A DNA stretch of 64,000 bases from Pelodictyon phaeoclathratiforme BU-1 (GCF_000020645.1 NC_011060.1:1688501-1752500), one strand, 5' to 3'. Numbered from the stretch's first letter, positions 1 through 8,178 are shown. Numbers and translations are program-made. Notes: a model not told the origin generated them from the letters alone.

Positions 1-1044
1 GAGACTCCGCCAAAACTCGCTAAACAATTCCGAACATTTTAAACCAATCTCAACATATATGTGCTCATCAGATATTCCAGCAAGACTGATGATATCCTGT
101 TTAATGAGCCGAATATCTGGAGATGATATTCCGTAGGCAGTTGCATAAACTCGACAATTCCTTTCTTTTCCCCCCATGTTCTGACCAGGTAAAAGCAATT
201 CAATGTTTTGGCGATGAAATGCAAAACCGAGAAACGCAATTCGTTGGGCAGTAGATAAAGCTGCCTGTATTGCTGAAATATCGCTCTTCGTAGGATCAAT
301 TCCTTCAGTGAATGTCCGAAGTTCTCCTGCGAGGGACAATAGTTTCTTGGGAGTAGGGGTATCACCAAATTCAAATCCTTCGTGCGCACCCTGCTGCCAA
401 GGAAGTTTTCCAACCATTCCATACGGATGATGTATCTCTAAATGAGTCAGAACCTCACTTGCTTCTTTGGCCGTCATACCATAATAATTTCGGACTGACC
501 AAAACAAGAAGTGTTCGATGCATCTATCGTAGTTGAAGGATATTATCGCAACTTTTGACAATCTTTCTGGAAGATCATCTTGCTGACAGTTCTCGGTCAA
601 TAGCTGAAAAAATGCGTTGAACCAAGTTAGTTCAAGAACCGAGAAATTAGGTTTATTATAAATGTTACTGCGATCAATTTTTAACAAACTTTTAGACTCT
701 GCAGTAAGAATACATCGAGCAATAGCTAACTTTCCGCAAATTGATATTTTTTCATCTGACTGGTGTGAATCAATAAAATTATCAATAGAAATAGCTTGAG
801 GCATTGCATCGCGAATCCGAAATGCCGCTCCCAAATATGGATTGATATTACCATCCGTAGCCAGAATCCTAAAAGAATCACTGATAATATCGTCACCACT
901 TTTTTTCTGGTAGTGTTCGAATTGTATGTCGAGCACCTTTGCTATTTGCTTTTTCAATTCAGAACCAACAGGCAGATTCACCTCTTTGCTTGCCCCTGCG
1001 CCAATAACCAAGACAAGGGACTTTTCAGTATAGTTGCTATTCAT
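1..1044 (-). CDS. SIR2-like NAD-binding protein, C-terminus cut by the window edge
   Basis: This frame has no stop from the ATG at 1044 to the window edge, giving 348 residues; the C-terminus lies outside. The N-terminus carries a hydrophobic strand followed by GAGAS at residues 15-19, the nucleotide-binding start of SIR2 folds. SFNYD follows, with Asn171 in the position of the conserved SIR2 Asn, then His205/His206 in HHPYG, and a later FLGFAF strand. Proteins of the SIR2-like families occur in bacterial anti-phage systems, where several act as NAD-depleting effectors. The start codon overlaps the hsdS stop by four bases (ATGA at 1041-1044), so it is probably translationally coupled to the type I restriction-modification genes. 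NADase activity is inferred from family and context; the residues seen are compatible with it. Confidence 0.8.
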   Translation of the reverse strand, partial: MNSNYTEKSLVLVIGAGASKEVNLPVGSELKKQIAKVLDIQFEHYQKKSGDDIISDSFRILATDGNINPYLGAAFRIRDAMPQAISIDNFIDSHQSDEKISICGKLAIARCILTAESKSLLKIDRSNIYNKPNFSVLELTWFNAFFQLLTENCQQDDLPERLSKVAIISFNYDRCIEHFLFWSVRNYYGMTAKEASEVLTHLEIHHPYGMVGKLPWQQGAHEGFEFGDTPTPKKLLSLAGELRTFTEGIDPTKSDISAIQAALSTAQRIAFLGFAFHRQNIELLLPGQNMGGKERNCRVYATAYGISSPDIRLIKQDIISLAGISDEHIYVEIGLKCSELFSEFWRSL

Positions 1045-2308
1045 ACAAGTCGGATTTTTCCGGTTAAAAGATTGTGCATCATTCCCTGCTTTATCTGCTG
1101 ATTTTTGGCAAGCTTTTCTTTCAGTACATCAATTTCGGTATCCATATCAGAAAGCACTTTAGCGATGGCGATTTGTTCTGCAAAAGGAGGAAAAGGAGTG
1201 GTAAGCCTCAAAAATGCAGTCTTGGACAAGTTGTATCGAGTGGCGCCTTGTGCCAATGATTTTATTAGCTCACGACCTTCATTACTCCTGAAATAGTAAG
1301 CACAGAACAGTCCATCATTTTCAGCGCCACTTCGGAAACGAAATCCGAAACAAAAACTGTTCAGATATACATCGTGCAATTCATCATTCAAAACCGCACA
1401 CAGGCCAACTTCTTCTGGCGTCTCTGATGAACCATTGAAGAAAAGATCACCCTTCATAACACGATTTTGATATTCATTTGGGACAACATTTACCTGTTCA
1501 AATGTATCGCAGTTGATCACAACGTTGGCCATGATGTTCATAAAGGTAATATAGCGAGACGCTCCTACACCAAAATCTGATTTTGTCTTACCTGTAAGGC
1601 CACCAAATATTGAACCTAAATCCCCTATTCGCTTCACCTCCCACTCCCCGCTGAAACCGGGCAGGCGCTTTATGCCGGTGAGCAGTTCCTGCATGGCGCC
1701 TTGTTTGATCTGGCGTTTTTTGATAATGAGTTGTTCAAGGGATTCAATGAGGGCGTCTGCATCACTCAAGGCTTCGGCAATTGCTTCTTGTTCATGCAAC
1801 TTTGGACAAGCGACAGGAAAATCCCTAATATCCTTACTTGTGATGTTTGGATCTTTTCGGCTGCTGCTTGCCACTCGTTTCTAGAATCAATCCTGTAATT
1901 GAGATTGCGAATTAAATAATCAGAGAGCAACTTACCCTTTGTAGGGTGAATCGCAGTAATGGCTTGGTTTACAGCAGCAGGGAGCCTGAGTAATCCGGTT
2001 CTTCCGATCTGATTAAAACCTCCGTACATCGCAACAAGCACCGTTCCTGTTGCATTAACTCTCAAACATGTTTCTTTCAGTGCTAAATCTGTGACACATT
2101 CATCAGTTTCACAAATATCTGAATTGTTCAAGTCTAAGGTCTTGACCCACGCAATCGAACCATTTTTATAATATCGATCCATTAACGAGCGAGAAGGCGT
2201 AGTGCCAGAAGACATCTCAGATACGGTACCAAGAGTCATAACATCCCAATCCTCAGGAATCACCCCTGTCTCGGTCAGCTTGTAACCGGGTTTCACCTCT
2301 GCGCTCAT
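1041..2308 (-). pseudogene. hsdS: HsdS, type I restriction-modification specificity subunit, with one frameshift
   Basis: HsdS recognises the two halves of a type I target site and anchors HsdM. Two overlapping frames give one protein of about 422 residues, a normal HsdS length. Frame one (ATG 2308) carries target-recognition domain 1. Frame two carries the central conserved helix (EQEAIAEALSDADALI, then a KKRQIKQG segment), target-recognition domain 2 and the matching distal repeat (EQIAIAKVLSDMD, ending NLLTGKIRLV). The switch falls at an A4 tract (1854-1857 on the plus strand): rereading one base there joins WQAAAEK to DPNITSKD without loss. One adenine is therefore missing, by mutation, by sequencing error, or (less likely in so short a tract) by phase variation. 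Its start overlaps the stop of the KilA-N remnant by ATGA. Confidence 0.85.
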
Positions 2309-2409
2309 GCCTGCACCTCTATTTCAATTCTAATAACGTTGAATTCGACAGGTTTAAACTCCGGCCTGAAGCACATATCAAGCTTGAAGAAAATGCCAGG
2401 ATGAAAATC

Positions 2410-2436
2410 GTGGCTGCTGATTTTGTGGCTGCTGAT
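2410..2436 (-). repeat. 15-bp tandem duplication inside the KilA-N remnant
   Basis: The segment GTGGCTGCTGAT occurs at 2410-2421 and again at 2425-2436, a period of 15 bases. It encodes the repeated ISSHK/ISSH on the minus strand, which family members do not normally show. It marks local slippage or rearrangement. Confidence 0.8.
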
Positions 2437-2445
2437 GCCCGCTTT

Positions 2446-2481
2446 GCGTTTAATTATGGCAAATTCGCCATAATTAAACGC
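2446..2481. repeat. Perfect 15-bp inverted repeat with 6-base loop
   Basis: GCGTTTAATTATGGC at 2446-2460 is followed after AAATTC by its exact reverse complement at 2467-2481. It lies in the codons for FNYGEFAIIKR of the KilA-N remnant. Part of the symmetry follows from codons for a conserved peptide, but a perfect 15-bp match is more than the protein sequence requires. Confidence 0.9.
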
Positions 2482-2765
2482 CGATCCCCGAATAGCAGGA
2501 AATTCGCCAGTATTACAGCTTCTCAGCCAATCTGATATAAAAAACTCTCCGTCCATAGCTTCGAGTATATTCGTCATGCTGATAAAGTCTTCGTTGCCAC
2601 TGCGAAAGATACTGTCTGCCATGCTCTGAAGATCCGCTGTGGATTTTTTTGCTGTACCCATCCGGTTTTCACCATCTTTGACATATTCATCCGGTTTTGT
2701 GTCTGCAATGGTTCAGATAAATAATCATTGCAATTTCTCATGTCTATCAATATTTTGCGGAATAA

Positions 2766-3032
2766 TTATTTGCACTCTCCGGGCTGTATTCTTTTTTTTA
2801 ATTCTTCAATGGTCACATACTCTGCTTGACCTGTATTAATCAAGTCCATTCTTTCTTCAAGAATTTCTTGATGCCATGCTGGTGATTGCAGATTATTATC
2901 TTCATTGCTTAATGTTTCCCATAAGTCTTCCATAAGCTGCAATCTTTCTGCAAATGGTTTTACTTTTAATTCAGCAATTGTCATAAAAAACTTTTTTTTG
3001 GGGGTTGATAAAATTTTTGTTGATGTGCTCAT
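2766..3032 (-). CDS. Short antitoxin of the 'putative addiction module component' family (TIGR02574/PF09720 type), orphan
   Basis: The core reads as this antitoxin family: an IAELKVKPFAERLQLMEDLWETL helix region, then SPAWHQEIL, an E-R-x-D-L-I-N-T-G segment and a C-terminal EELKKRI. Such proteins are unstable partners of ParE/RelE-like toxins, which normally follow directly. Here the next gene downstream is the KilA-N remnant, so no toxin is present. The ATG at 3032 overlaps the hsdM fragment stop by ATGA. Family members usually begin near the second Met (2984), so the first 16 residues may be an artefact of fusion. Its position inside a type I operon suggests insertion after hsdM was damaged. 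Confidence 0.7.
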   Translation of the reverse strand: MSTSTKILSTPKKKFFMTIAELKVKPFAERLQLMEDLWETLSNEDNNLQSPAWHQEILEERMDLINTGQAEYVTIEELKKRIQPGECK

Positions 3033-3880
3033 ACCTCCATCCCCATCCGTTTAAGATGCGCAGTCACCCTTGCCTCCAGCTCGGCAACCTTGCTGTTAAC
3101 TTCTGGCAGGGGCGTTTCGTAGCGTTCGGCAAGTTCCTTTACCCGGCGGGTGAGGTTCTGGCTGATGCGATCCATTTCGCCGTGAATGGCTGCGGCGATT
3201 GTGGCAAGCCATTTGTCGTCAACAACCAGCGTTTTTACCTCCTCTTCGCTCAGCTTTGGATATTTGGCATAAGCGAGCGCGTCAAGGTTGGCTTCAGCCT
3301 CCTTGAGCATTTTCTTCATATCTGCTTCTTCTCCTGAAAGTTTCAACCACTGACGGAGGATATCGGCCTCCTCTTTGGCATCCTTCTCCCCTTTGATCTC
3401 TTTCAGGGGGGCAGCGACATTTGCCTTGTTCACCTTGTCCAATCCCGTAAAAGCTCCCTCTTCCCCGCCCTGTTCCTCCTCAAGCTCGCTTATGCGTGCG
3501 GTGAGGCTTTCCAGTTCAGCCTCAAGCCCGGTGATGGCTTCCTGAAATCTGGCAAAGTAGCGGGCAACAATGAGGGGTTTGGGCACGAGTTCGCAGGCCC
3601 ACCCCTTGTCAACCTCTTTCCCTTTGCTGTTCTTCACCAGAACCCGGGCAGTTTCAGCCTTCCATCCATCGGCGGCGATGAGGTAGCAGTCGTCCTGCAT
3701 GGTCTCTGTCCAGTAGTCCATCAGGTGCTGGTAGACGTGATAGTTATCGATGAGCGGCTTGCCGGTGTAGTGCACAAGCAGCATCTGGCGCTTCCCGAAT
3801 GCCCGCTTCATGATTTCGTCAGGGATTTTCCCAAAGCAACGCCTCAAGCACTTCAAGAATCCACTCCAGCAATTTGCCTG
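3029..3880 (-). pseudogene. hsdM: HsdM C-terminal fragment, type I methylase lacking its catalytic domain
   Basis: The frame opens just after a TAA at 3881-3883 and runs about 283 codons. It begins with a PDEIMKRAFGKRQMLL segment, then YTGKPLIDNYHVYQHLMDYW and TMQDDCYLIAADGWK, which is the C-terminal helical part of HsdM, followed by a long Glu/Lys-rich coiled-coil region. A complete HsdM has roughly 500-800 residues with the SAM-binding GxG and NPPF motifs in the N-terminal half; none of that is present. In-frame starts would be TTG at 3856 or ATG at 3811. The break point abuts a toxin remnant, so a deletion or insertion removed the front of the gene. A functional methylase would have to come from elsewhere. 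Confidence 0.8.
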
Positions 3881-4012
3881 TTATGGGAAATTTTTATAAA
3901 TGTCTTTCCTGTGCAAAATACGGGTAAAAACAAGTTTGTCGGCAGCGTATTCTATCCCTATTCTGTAATCCCCTGCACGGATACGATAAAAGGTGTCGAA
4001 GATAATATTCAC
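3881..4012 (-). pseudogene. RelE/ParE-type toxin remnant with internal deletion
   Basis: From a GTG at 4012 the frame gives 43 residues, most of them the C-terminal part of RelE-family RNases: FDTFYRIRAGDYRIGIEY, then VFTRILHRKDIYKNFP and stop. The roughly 50 residues that should precede FDTFYR are absent. The GTG overlaps the antitoxin stop (GTGA at 4009-4012), the normal arrangement of such pairs, so only the toxin interior has been lost. An active toxin is not expected. Confidence 0.7.
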
Positions 4013-4219
4013 TTCGAATTGCCATCAAGAATGGAAAAAATTTCATCCTCTGATACAAATTCATTCTTCCTCCCTTCAGCGATGGCATTTGCCAAACCAA
4101 CATCCTCTAAAGCTTCTATTATAACATCATACAACTAGTTTTTCTTTGTCTTTAAAAGCTCTACTACAACCTCGGAAAGAAGTTCTTTTGTTTTTTTCAT
4201 CACTTATATGGAGTTCCAT
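4009..4219 (-). pseudogene. RelB-type antitoxin remnant with frameshift and amber stop
   Basis: The C-terminal part, YDVIIEALEDVGLANAIAEG then EFVSEDEIFSILDGNSK, is typical of the short antitoxins paired with this RelE group. Upstream, TKELLSEVVVELLK lies in the same frame but is cut off by a TAG at 4135-4137. A likely start, MELHISDE from ATG 4219, is in another frame and joins at an A7 tract (4191-4197). At least two lesions therefore separate it from a working antitoxin. Confidence 0.6.
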
Positions 4220-4762
4220 AAAAACATCTCCGGCAACATGTTATTCCTGAAATTGTTATGATTTTAGTCCAAGATCCCTGATTTTCTCTATCAATGTCCA
4301 ATCCACGCATCCCTCCTCTCCATCAAGAATATATTGATTTTGTCACTCTCCAACACAGCTTATAACTTACTCCCGGGTTGCGCCTTCACTCAAACAAGAA
4401 CATTCATGCCCTTAAAACCTCTTTCTTGCGTTGCAGGCTGGCATCATCAACTCACCGCAGTACCAGAGTCGCCGGAAGCCTCCTGAGCCGGTATGAACCC
4501 TGATTGGTCCACTGATGCGCTCCTTGATTGTTGGCAGATGAAAGATGATGCTGATGATCTTGCCCTTCTGCTGGAGAGCGGAGGGTGTTTGCAGTGCGAG
4601 TGAAAAGGCTTCCCCGAAATTATAAAAGCTGTTTCAGGGCACGCTCTCTCTTCTTGTTTGGGTTATAATTTCTGTAACTTCCCTGTGGATTGCCGATAAT
4701 GATCAGGCGCGGCAACTTACACCAGGAAGAAAAGATAGAGTCCATTAAACAGGAGCATAATC
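4220..4762. other. Gene-poor 543-bp stretch between the defence remnants and the caspase-like gene
   Basis: No credible coding sequence is seen. On the minus strand a GTG at 4306 opens a 16-codon frame (LIEKIRDLGLKS) in the same frame as the antitoxin fragment but separated from it by stops, so the toxin-antitoxin remnant may extend to about 4306. A TATAAT hexamer occurs at 4664-4669, about 95 bases before the caspase-like gene, but without a clear -35 partner. An AGGAG ribosome-binding site sits just before the ATG at 4763. Confidence 0.5.
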
Positions 4763-5593
4763 ATGGCTACAAGCAAAAAAGCTTTGTGTGTTGGAATTAA
4801 CAACTTCAAGAACTATCCAAGCGCTGCATTGCAGGGTTGTGTGAACGACGCTCATGATATGTCGGCGTTGCTGCAGAAACTACTTGGTTTTCAGGGCAGC
4901 GACATTACCGTGCTGACCGACGCCCAGGCAACGAAAGCCACCATCATTAGTAACCTTAAGGCTATGGTTGATGGTGCAAAGGCGGGAAAGTACTCCTATC
5001 TGGTGTTCAGCCTCTCAAGCCATGGTACACAGGTTCCTGACCTGAGCGGTGATGAACCGGATCGTGCCGACGAGGCATTCTGTCCTCACGACCTTGCTCA
5101 GGCTGGCGGCCAGTGGGATGCAAATCACGTCATCCTCGATGATGAACTGCGTGATCTTTTTATTCAATTGCCAGCCAATGTGCTTTTGGAGGTCTATCTC
5201 GATACCTGCCACAGTGGAACCGGTTTGAAGGCCATTGACATGCTGCTCGATCGCACACCGCGTTACTTGCCACCTCCTTCTCTGGAGGCATTCGAAGAGG
5301 TGGAGAGCAAGCGTTCTCGCGGACTTCGTCATGGAATGCTTGAAAAAGGGATGGTTCATAACATCCTTTGGGCTGGCTGCCGTGCCGACCAGACCAGTGC
5401 TGATGCCAAAATTGGTGGCAGTTGGCATGGTGCCTTCACCTACTATTTCTGCAAGGAGATGAATGCCTGCAAGAACTCTCTCTCTCGGGCAGATTTACTT
5501 ACCAAAGTCCGGGCAGACCTAAAGAAAGGAAAATACAGCCAGATTCCTCAACTCGAATGCGAGGCAACGAAGCGTAAAGTGCAAATCGGGTAA
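4763..5593 (+). CDS. Caspase-like peptidase (family C14, bacterial metacaspase/orthocaspase)
   Basis: The 276-residue protein has the p20 caspase fold signature. A short first strand, ALCVGIN, is followed by GCVNDAHDM at 25-33. The catalytic His87 lies in SSHGTQ and the catalytic Cys149 in YLDTCHSGTG, with Asp147 two residues earlier. Acidic residues in the DEPDRADE stretch (97-104) are the kind that bind calcium in metacaspases. There is no signal peptide and no additional domain, so it acts in the cytoplasm as a lone peptidase, likely cutting after Arg or Lys as metacaspases do (family knowledge). It is monocistronic: a good AGGAG site precedes it and a hairpin terminator follows. Some bacterial caspases serve anti-phage systems; proximity to the defence island is suggestive only. 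Confidence 0.85.
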   Translation: MATSKKALCVGINNFKNYPSAALQGCVNDAHDMSALLQKLLGFQGSDITVLTDAQATKATIISNLKAMVDGAKAGKYSYLVFSLSSHGTQVPDLSGDEPDRADEAFCPHDLAQAGGQWDANHVILDDELRDLFIQLPANVLLEVYLDTCHSGTGLKAIDMLLDRTPRYLPPPSLEAFEEVESKRSRGLRHGMLEKGMVHNILWAGCRADQTSADAKIGGSWHGAFTYYFCKEMNACKNSLSRADLLTKVRADLKKGKYSQIPQLECEATKRKVQIG

Positions 5594-5627
5594 GGTGTAG
5601 AATTACAACTCCATCAAGAGTGGCTTT

Positions 5628-5675
5628 AACAAGAGGGGCAAGAGCGAATTACCTGCGACGGCCCCTCTTGTTTTT
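5628..5675 (+). terminator. Rho-independent-type hairpin after the caspase-like gene
   Basis: AACAAGAGGGGC (5628-5639) pairs with GCCCCTCTTGTT (5661-5672) and is followed by further T residues. The loop is long (21 bases). The remaining 250 bases to the next gene show no coding frame; a TTGACA hexamer at 5899-5904 may belong to a promoter for the following gene. Confidence 0.7.
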
Positions 5676-5925
5676 ACCTTTGCGTCGCGCATGAAATCTG
5701 AAATGGAAAGCCCGGTCATGAGCAGAAGAGAGCGAACAAATCGCAACGCAACGGCATAAGGAGCAGGCACCGGGCGGCCTGGAATCCTTGCGGTAATGGC
5801 AATACGTCAAACCGCGCTCTTACCTCTTGCTATTCATGAAACTTATGCATAGGTTTCATTGTTTTCATGCATCCGATGTAAACCATTGTTACGTATACTT
5901 GACACAACGATAATCATTGAATTCC

Positions 5926-6618
5926 ATGTATTTTGATCCTTTGTATTTTGTTTTTGCCCTGCCCCCCATGCTTCTTGGTTTGTGGGCTCAATTCAAGGTA
6001 AAGTCTGCTTTTAAAAAGTATTCACAGGTAAGAACCCAGAGTGGCATCAACGGCGCAGAAGCAGCCCGGCGCATTCTTCAGCGTGGCGGACTTGGAAATG
6101 TGACCATTGAAACGGCTCATGGAATGCTTTCCGACCACTACGACCCTCACCACAAGGCGCTTCGCCTGAGTGACGAGGTGTACCGTCTTCCGAGCATTGC
6201 CTCTGTTGGTGTTGCCGCTCATGAAGCGGGCCATGCCCTGCAGGATAAAACGGGATATCTGCCACTGCAGTTGCGCTCGATCATGGTGCCTGCAGTCTCT
6301 ATCGGAAGCAACCTTGGCCCCATTATTTTTATGGCCGGTATGTTTCTTGCCGGAACCATAGGAACAACACTTGCCTGGGCGGGTATCATCCTCTTTGGCG
6401 CTACAGCCCTCTTTGCACTGGTAACCCTTCCGGTTGAGTTCGATGCAAGCCGACGTGCGAAAGAGCTGCTTGTCTCGCAGGGAATTGTATCGCCCGCTGA
6501 GATGCAGGGAGTCAATGCGGTGCTGGATGCGGCTGCACTCACCTATGTTGCCGCTGCGGCGCAGGCTATCATGCAGTTGGTCTATTTTCTCACGATCATG
6601 AACCGCCGTAATTCGTAA
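5926..6618 (+). CDS. Membrane zinc metallopeptidase, YugP family (PF04298)
   Basis: From ATG 5926 the product has 230 residues; a TTG at 5917 would add three. The N-terminal hydrophobic segment (residues about 4-20) anchors it in the membrane. The zinc signature HEAGH (His99, Glu100, His103) follows an ASVGVAA stretch, and hydrophobic segments lie around 125-170, where GPIIFMAGMFLAG and a following segment form a hairpin, and at the C-terminus. FDASRRA near 177 supplies the third zinc-binding region. This matches the YugP/DUF zinc-peptidase family in length and order. Its substrate is unknown; members are thought to work in membrane protein turnover or stress response. No partner gene is adjacent except the amino acid permease 58 bases downstream. 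Confidence 0.85.
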   Translation: MYFDPLYFVFALPPMLLGLWAQFKVKSAFKKYSQVRTQSGINGAEAARRILQRGGLGNVTIETAHGMLSDHYDPHHKALRLSDEVYRLPSIASVGVAAHEAGHALQDKTGYLPLQLRSIMVPAVSIGSNLGPIIFMAGMFLAGTIGTTLAWAGIILFGATALFALVTLPVEFDASRRAKELLVSQGIVSPAEMQGVNAVLDAAALTYVAAAAQAIMQLVYFLTIMNRRNS

Positions 6619-6676
6619 GCGGGATAGCTGTTTTTGTAAAAGCGAAGAGCATAACCAACCACTTACCAAAATACCT

Positions 6677-8164
6677 TTGAAAAACAGTTTCAGGAAAAAG
6701 CCGCTTTCACTGCTGCTGGGAGAGATGGATGGCGAACATCGGCTGAACAGGATTCTGGGGCCGGTTGCCCTGACCGGGCTTGGTGTTGGCGCCATCATTG
6801 GAACCGGTATCTTTGTGCTTATCGGTGTCGCTGCTCACGACAAGGCTGGTCCGGCGGTCACACTCTCTTTTGCAATTGCAGCCCTTGCCTGTATTTTTGC
6901 CGCGCTCTGTTATGCAGAATTTGCCTCGATGGTGCCGGTTGCGGGTTCGGCATATACCTACGCCTATGCTACCCTTGGCGAGCTCTTTGCCTGGATAATC
7001 GGCTGGGATCTGATTCTTGAATATGGCGTAGCTTCGGCAACGGTTGCGCATGGATGGTCGAAGTACTTTCAGGATTTCATCGGGATATTCGGTATCGGTA
7101 TTCCCAAACTCTTCTCCAATGCGCCGCTCGACTTCGACCCGGATACCGGTCTGATGAGCCTGACCGGAGCCTGGTTTGATCTGCCTGCAGTACTCATCGC
7201 CCTTGCCGTTACGGTGGTACTTGTCAAGGGAATAAAGGAGAGCGCCCGCTTCAATGCCGGGATGGTTCTTGTGAAGGTGGCTATTGTGCTGCTGGTAATC
7301 GTGCTTGGTGCAAGGTACGTCAATCCTGCAAACTGGACACCCTTTGCCCCTTTCGGCTATTCAGGACTGAGTGTTTTCGGCCATACCGTTCTTGGTGAAC
7401 CAGGTCTTGGGGGCGCACCTGTAGGGGTGCTTGCCGGGGCTGCCATGATTTTTTTCGCCTATATTGGCTTCGATGCCATTTCAACCCATGCCGAGGAGGC
7501 AAGAAATCCCCAGCGCGATATTCCGATAGCCATTATCAGCTCGCTGGTCATCTGCTCGATCCTCTATATTGCCGTAGCCGCAGTCGTGACCGGCATGGTT
7601 CCCTACAACCAGATCAGTATTGATGCTCCTGTCTCCAATGCTTTCATGCAGGTTGGAATCGGCTGGGCGCAATTGCTTATTTCGCTGGGGGCCATCACCG
7701 GCATCACATCGGTCTTGCTGGTCATGATGCTCAGCCAGCCGAGGATTTTTCTTGCCATGGCACGTGACGGGTTGTTGCCGAAATCATTTTTCGCCTCTAT
7801 TCATGAAAAATTCAGGACGCCCTGGAAATCAACTATCCTGACCGGTTTTTTTGTCGCCTTGCTGGGCGGATTACTCCCTTTGCGCCTGCTTGCCGAGCTG
7901 GTCAATATCGGCACGCTCTTTGCCTTTGTTGTCGTCTGCAGCGCTGTACTGATCATGAGAAAAACAAACCCTGAAGCTGAGCGCCCTTTCAAAGCGCCCT
8001 TGGTACCCTTTGTGCCTCTTGCGGGCATTTTCACCTGCCTTCTGCTGATGTTTTCCCTCCCTGCGGAGAACTGGCTGAGGCTGATTGTCTGGCTGCTTCT
8101 CGGATTTGTGATCTACTTTTTTTATGGACGCAAACACAGCGCCCTGAACGCCATCAAACCCTGA
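6677..8164 (+). CDS. APC-family amino acid permease (cationic amino acid transporter type)
   Basis: This is an inner-membrane secondary transporter for amino acids, 495 residues, with about twelve to fourteen hydrophobic helices. The first helix has the conserved GVGAIIGTGIFVLIG, and a central AAMIFFAYIGFDAISTHAEE marks the substrate-binding helix 6 of the CAT/YfnA group. The soluble N-terminus ends EHRLNRILGPVALT, as in the family. The start is a TTG at 6677; the first ATG is at 6725 and would remove the conserved N-terminal region only partly, so TTG is preferred but not certain. It lies between the YugP-type protease and the SDR gene, all on the same strand with short spacing. Confidence 0.88.
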   Translation: MKNSFRKKPLSLLLGEMDGEHRLNRILGPVALTGLGVGAIIGTGIFVLIGVAAHDKAGPAVTLSFAIAALACIFAALCYAEFASMVPVAGSAYTYAYATLGELFAWIIGWDLILEYGVASATVAHGWSKYFQDFIGIFGIGIPKLFSNAPLDFDPDTGLMSLTGAWFDLPAVLIALAVTVVLVKGIKESARFNAGMVLVKVAIVLLVIVLGARYVNPANWTPFAPFGYSGLSVFGHTVLGEPGLGGAPVGVLAGAAMIFFAYIGFDAISTHAEEARNPQRDIPIAIISSLVICSILYIAVAAVVTGMVPYNQISIDAPVSNAFMQVGIGWAQLLISLGAITGITSVLLVMMLSQPRIFLAMARDGLLPKSFFASIHEKFRTPWKSTILTGFFVALLGGLLPLRLLAELVNIGTLFAFVVVCSAVLIMRKTNPEAERPFKAPLVPFVPLAGIFTCLLLMFSLPAENWLRLIVWLLLGFVIYFFYGRKHSALNAIKP

Positions 8165-8178
8165 GTCAAAACAGCACG

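Larger units (their letters stand above)
2305..2661 (-). pseudogene. Truncated and scrambled KilA-N domain protein
   Basis: The first half (residues about 24-75) matches the KilA-N pattern: DFISMTNI, then DGEFFISDWLR, then FNYGEFAIIK and KAG. KilA-N is a DNA-binding domain found in phage proteins and in stand-alone genes inserted between hsdM and hsdS of type I systems, where proteins usually run to about 270-300 residues. Here only 118 residues remain. The expected middle (a KISVKEW-like segment leading to GGTYAHKDIAFEF) is replaced by an ISSHKISSH duplication and an unrelated tail. The gene overlaps hsdS by ATGA. I regard it as a rearranged remnant, although a short product could still be made. 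Confidence 0.6.

Noticed and set aside
39..422. 127-codon minus-strand open frame
   Set aside because: It lies inside the long SIR2-like frame (1-1044) on the same strand and has no family features; the SIR2 frame is better in every way.
4493..4603. Plus-strand 36-codon frame starting MNPDWSTDALLDCWQ
   Set aside because: Short, no ribosome site and no recognisable family; likely chance.
6022..6798. 258-codon minus-strand frame opposite the YugP-type gene
   Set aside because: Mirror frame of a real gene, with cysteine- and arginine-rich low-complexity translation.
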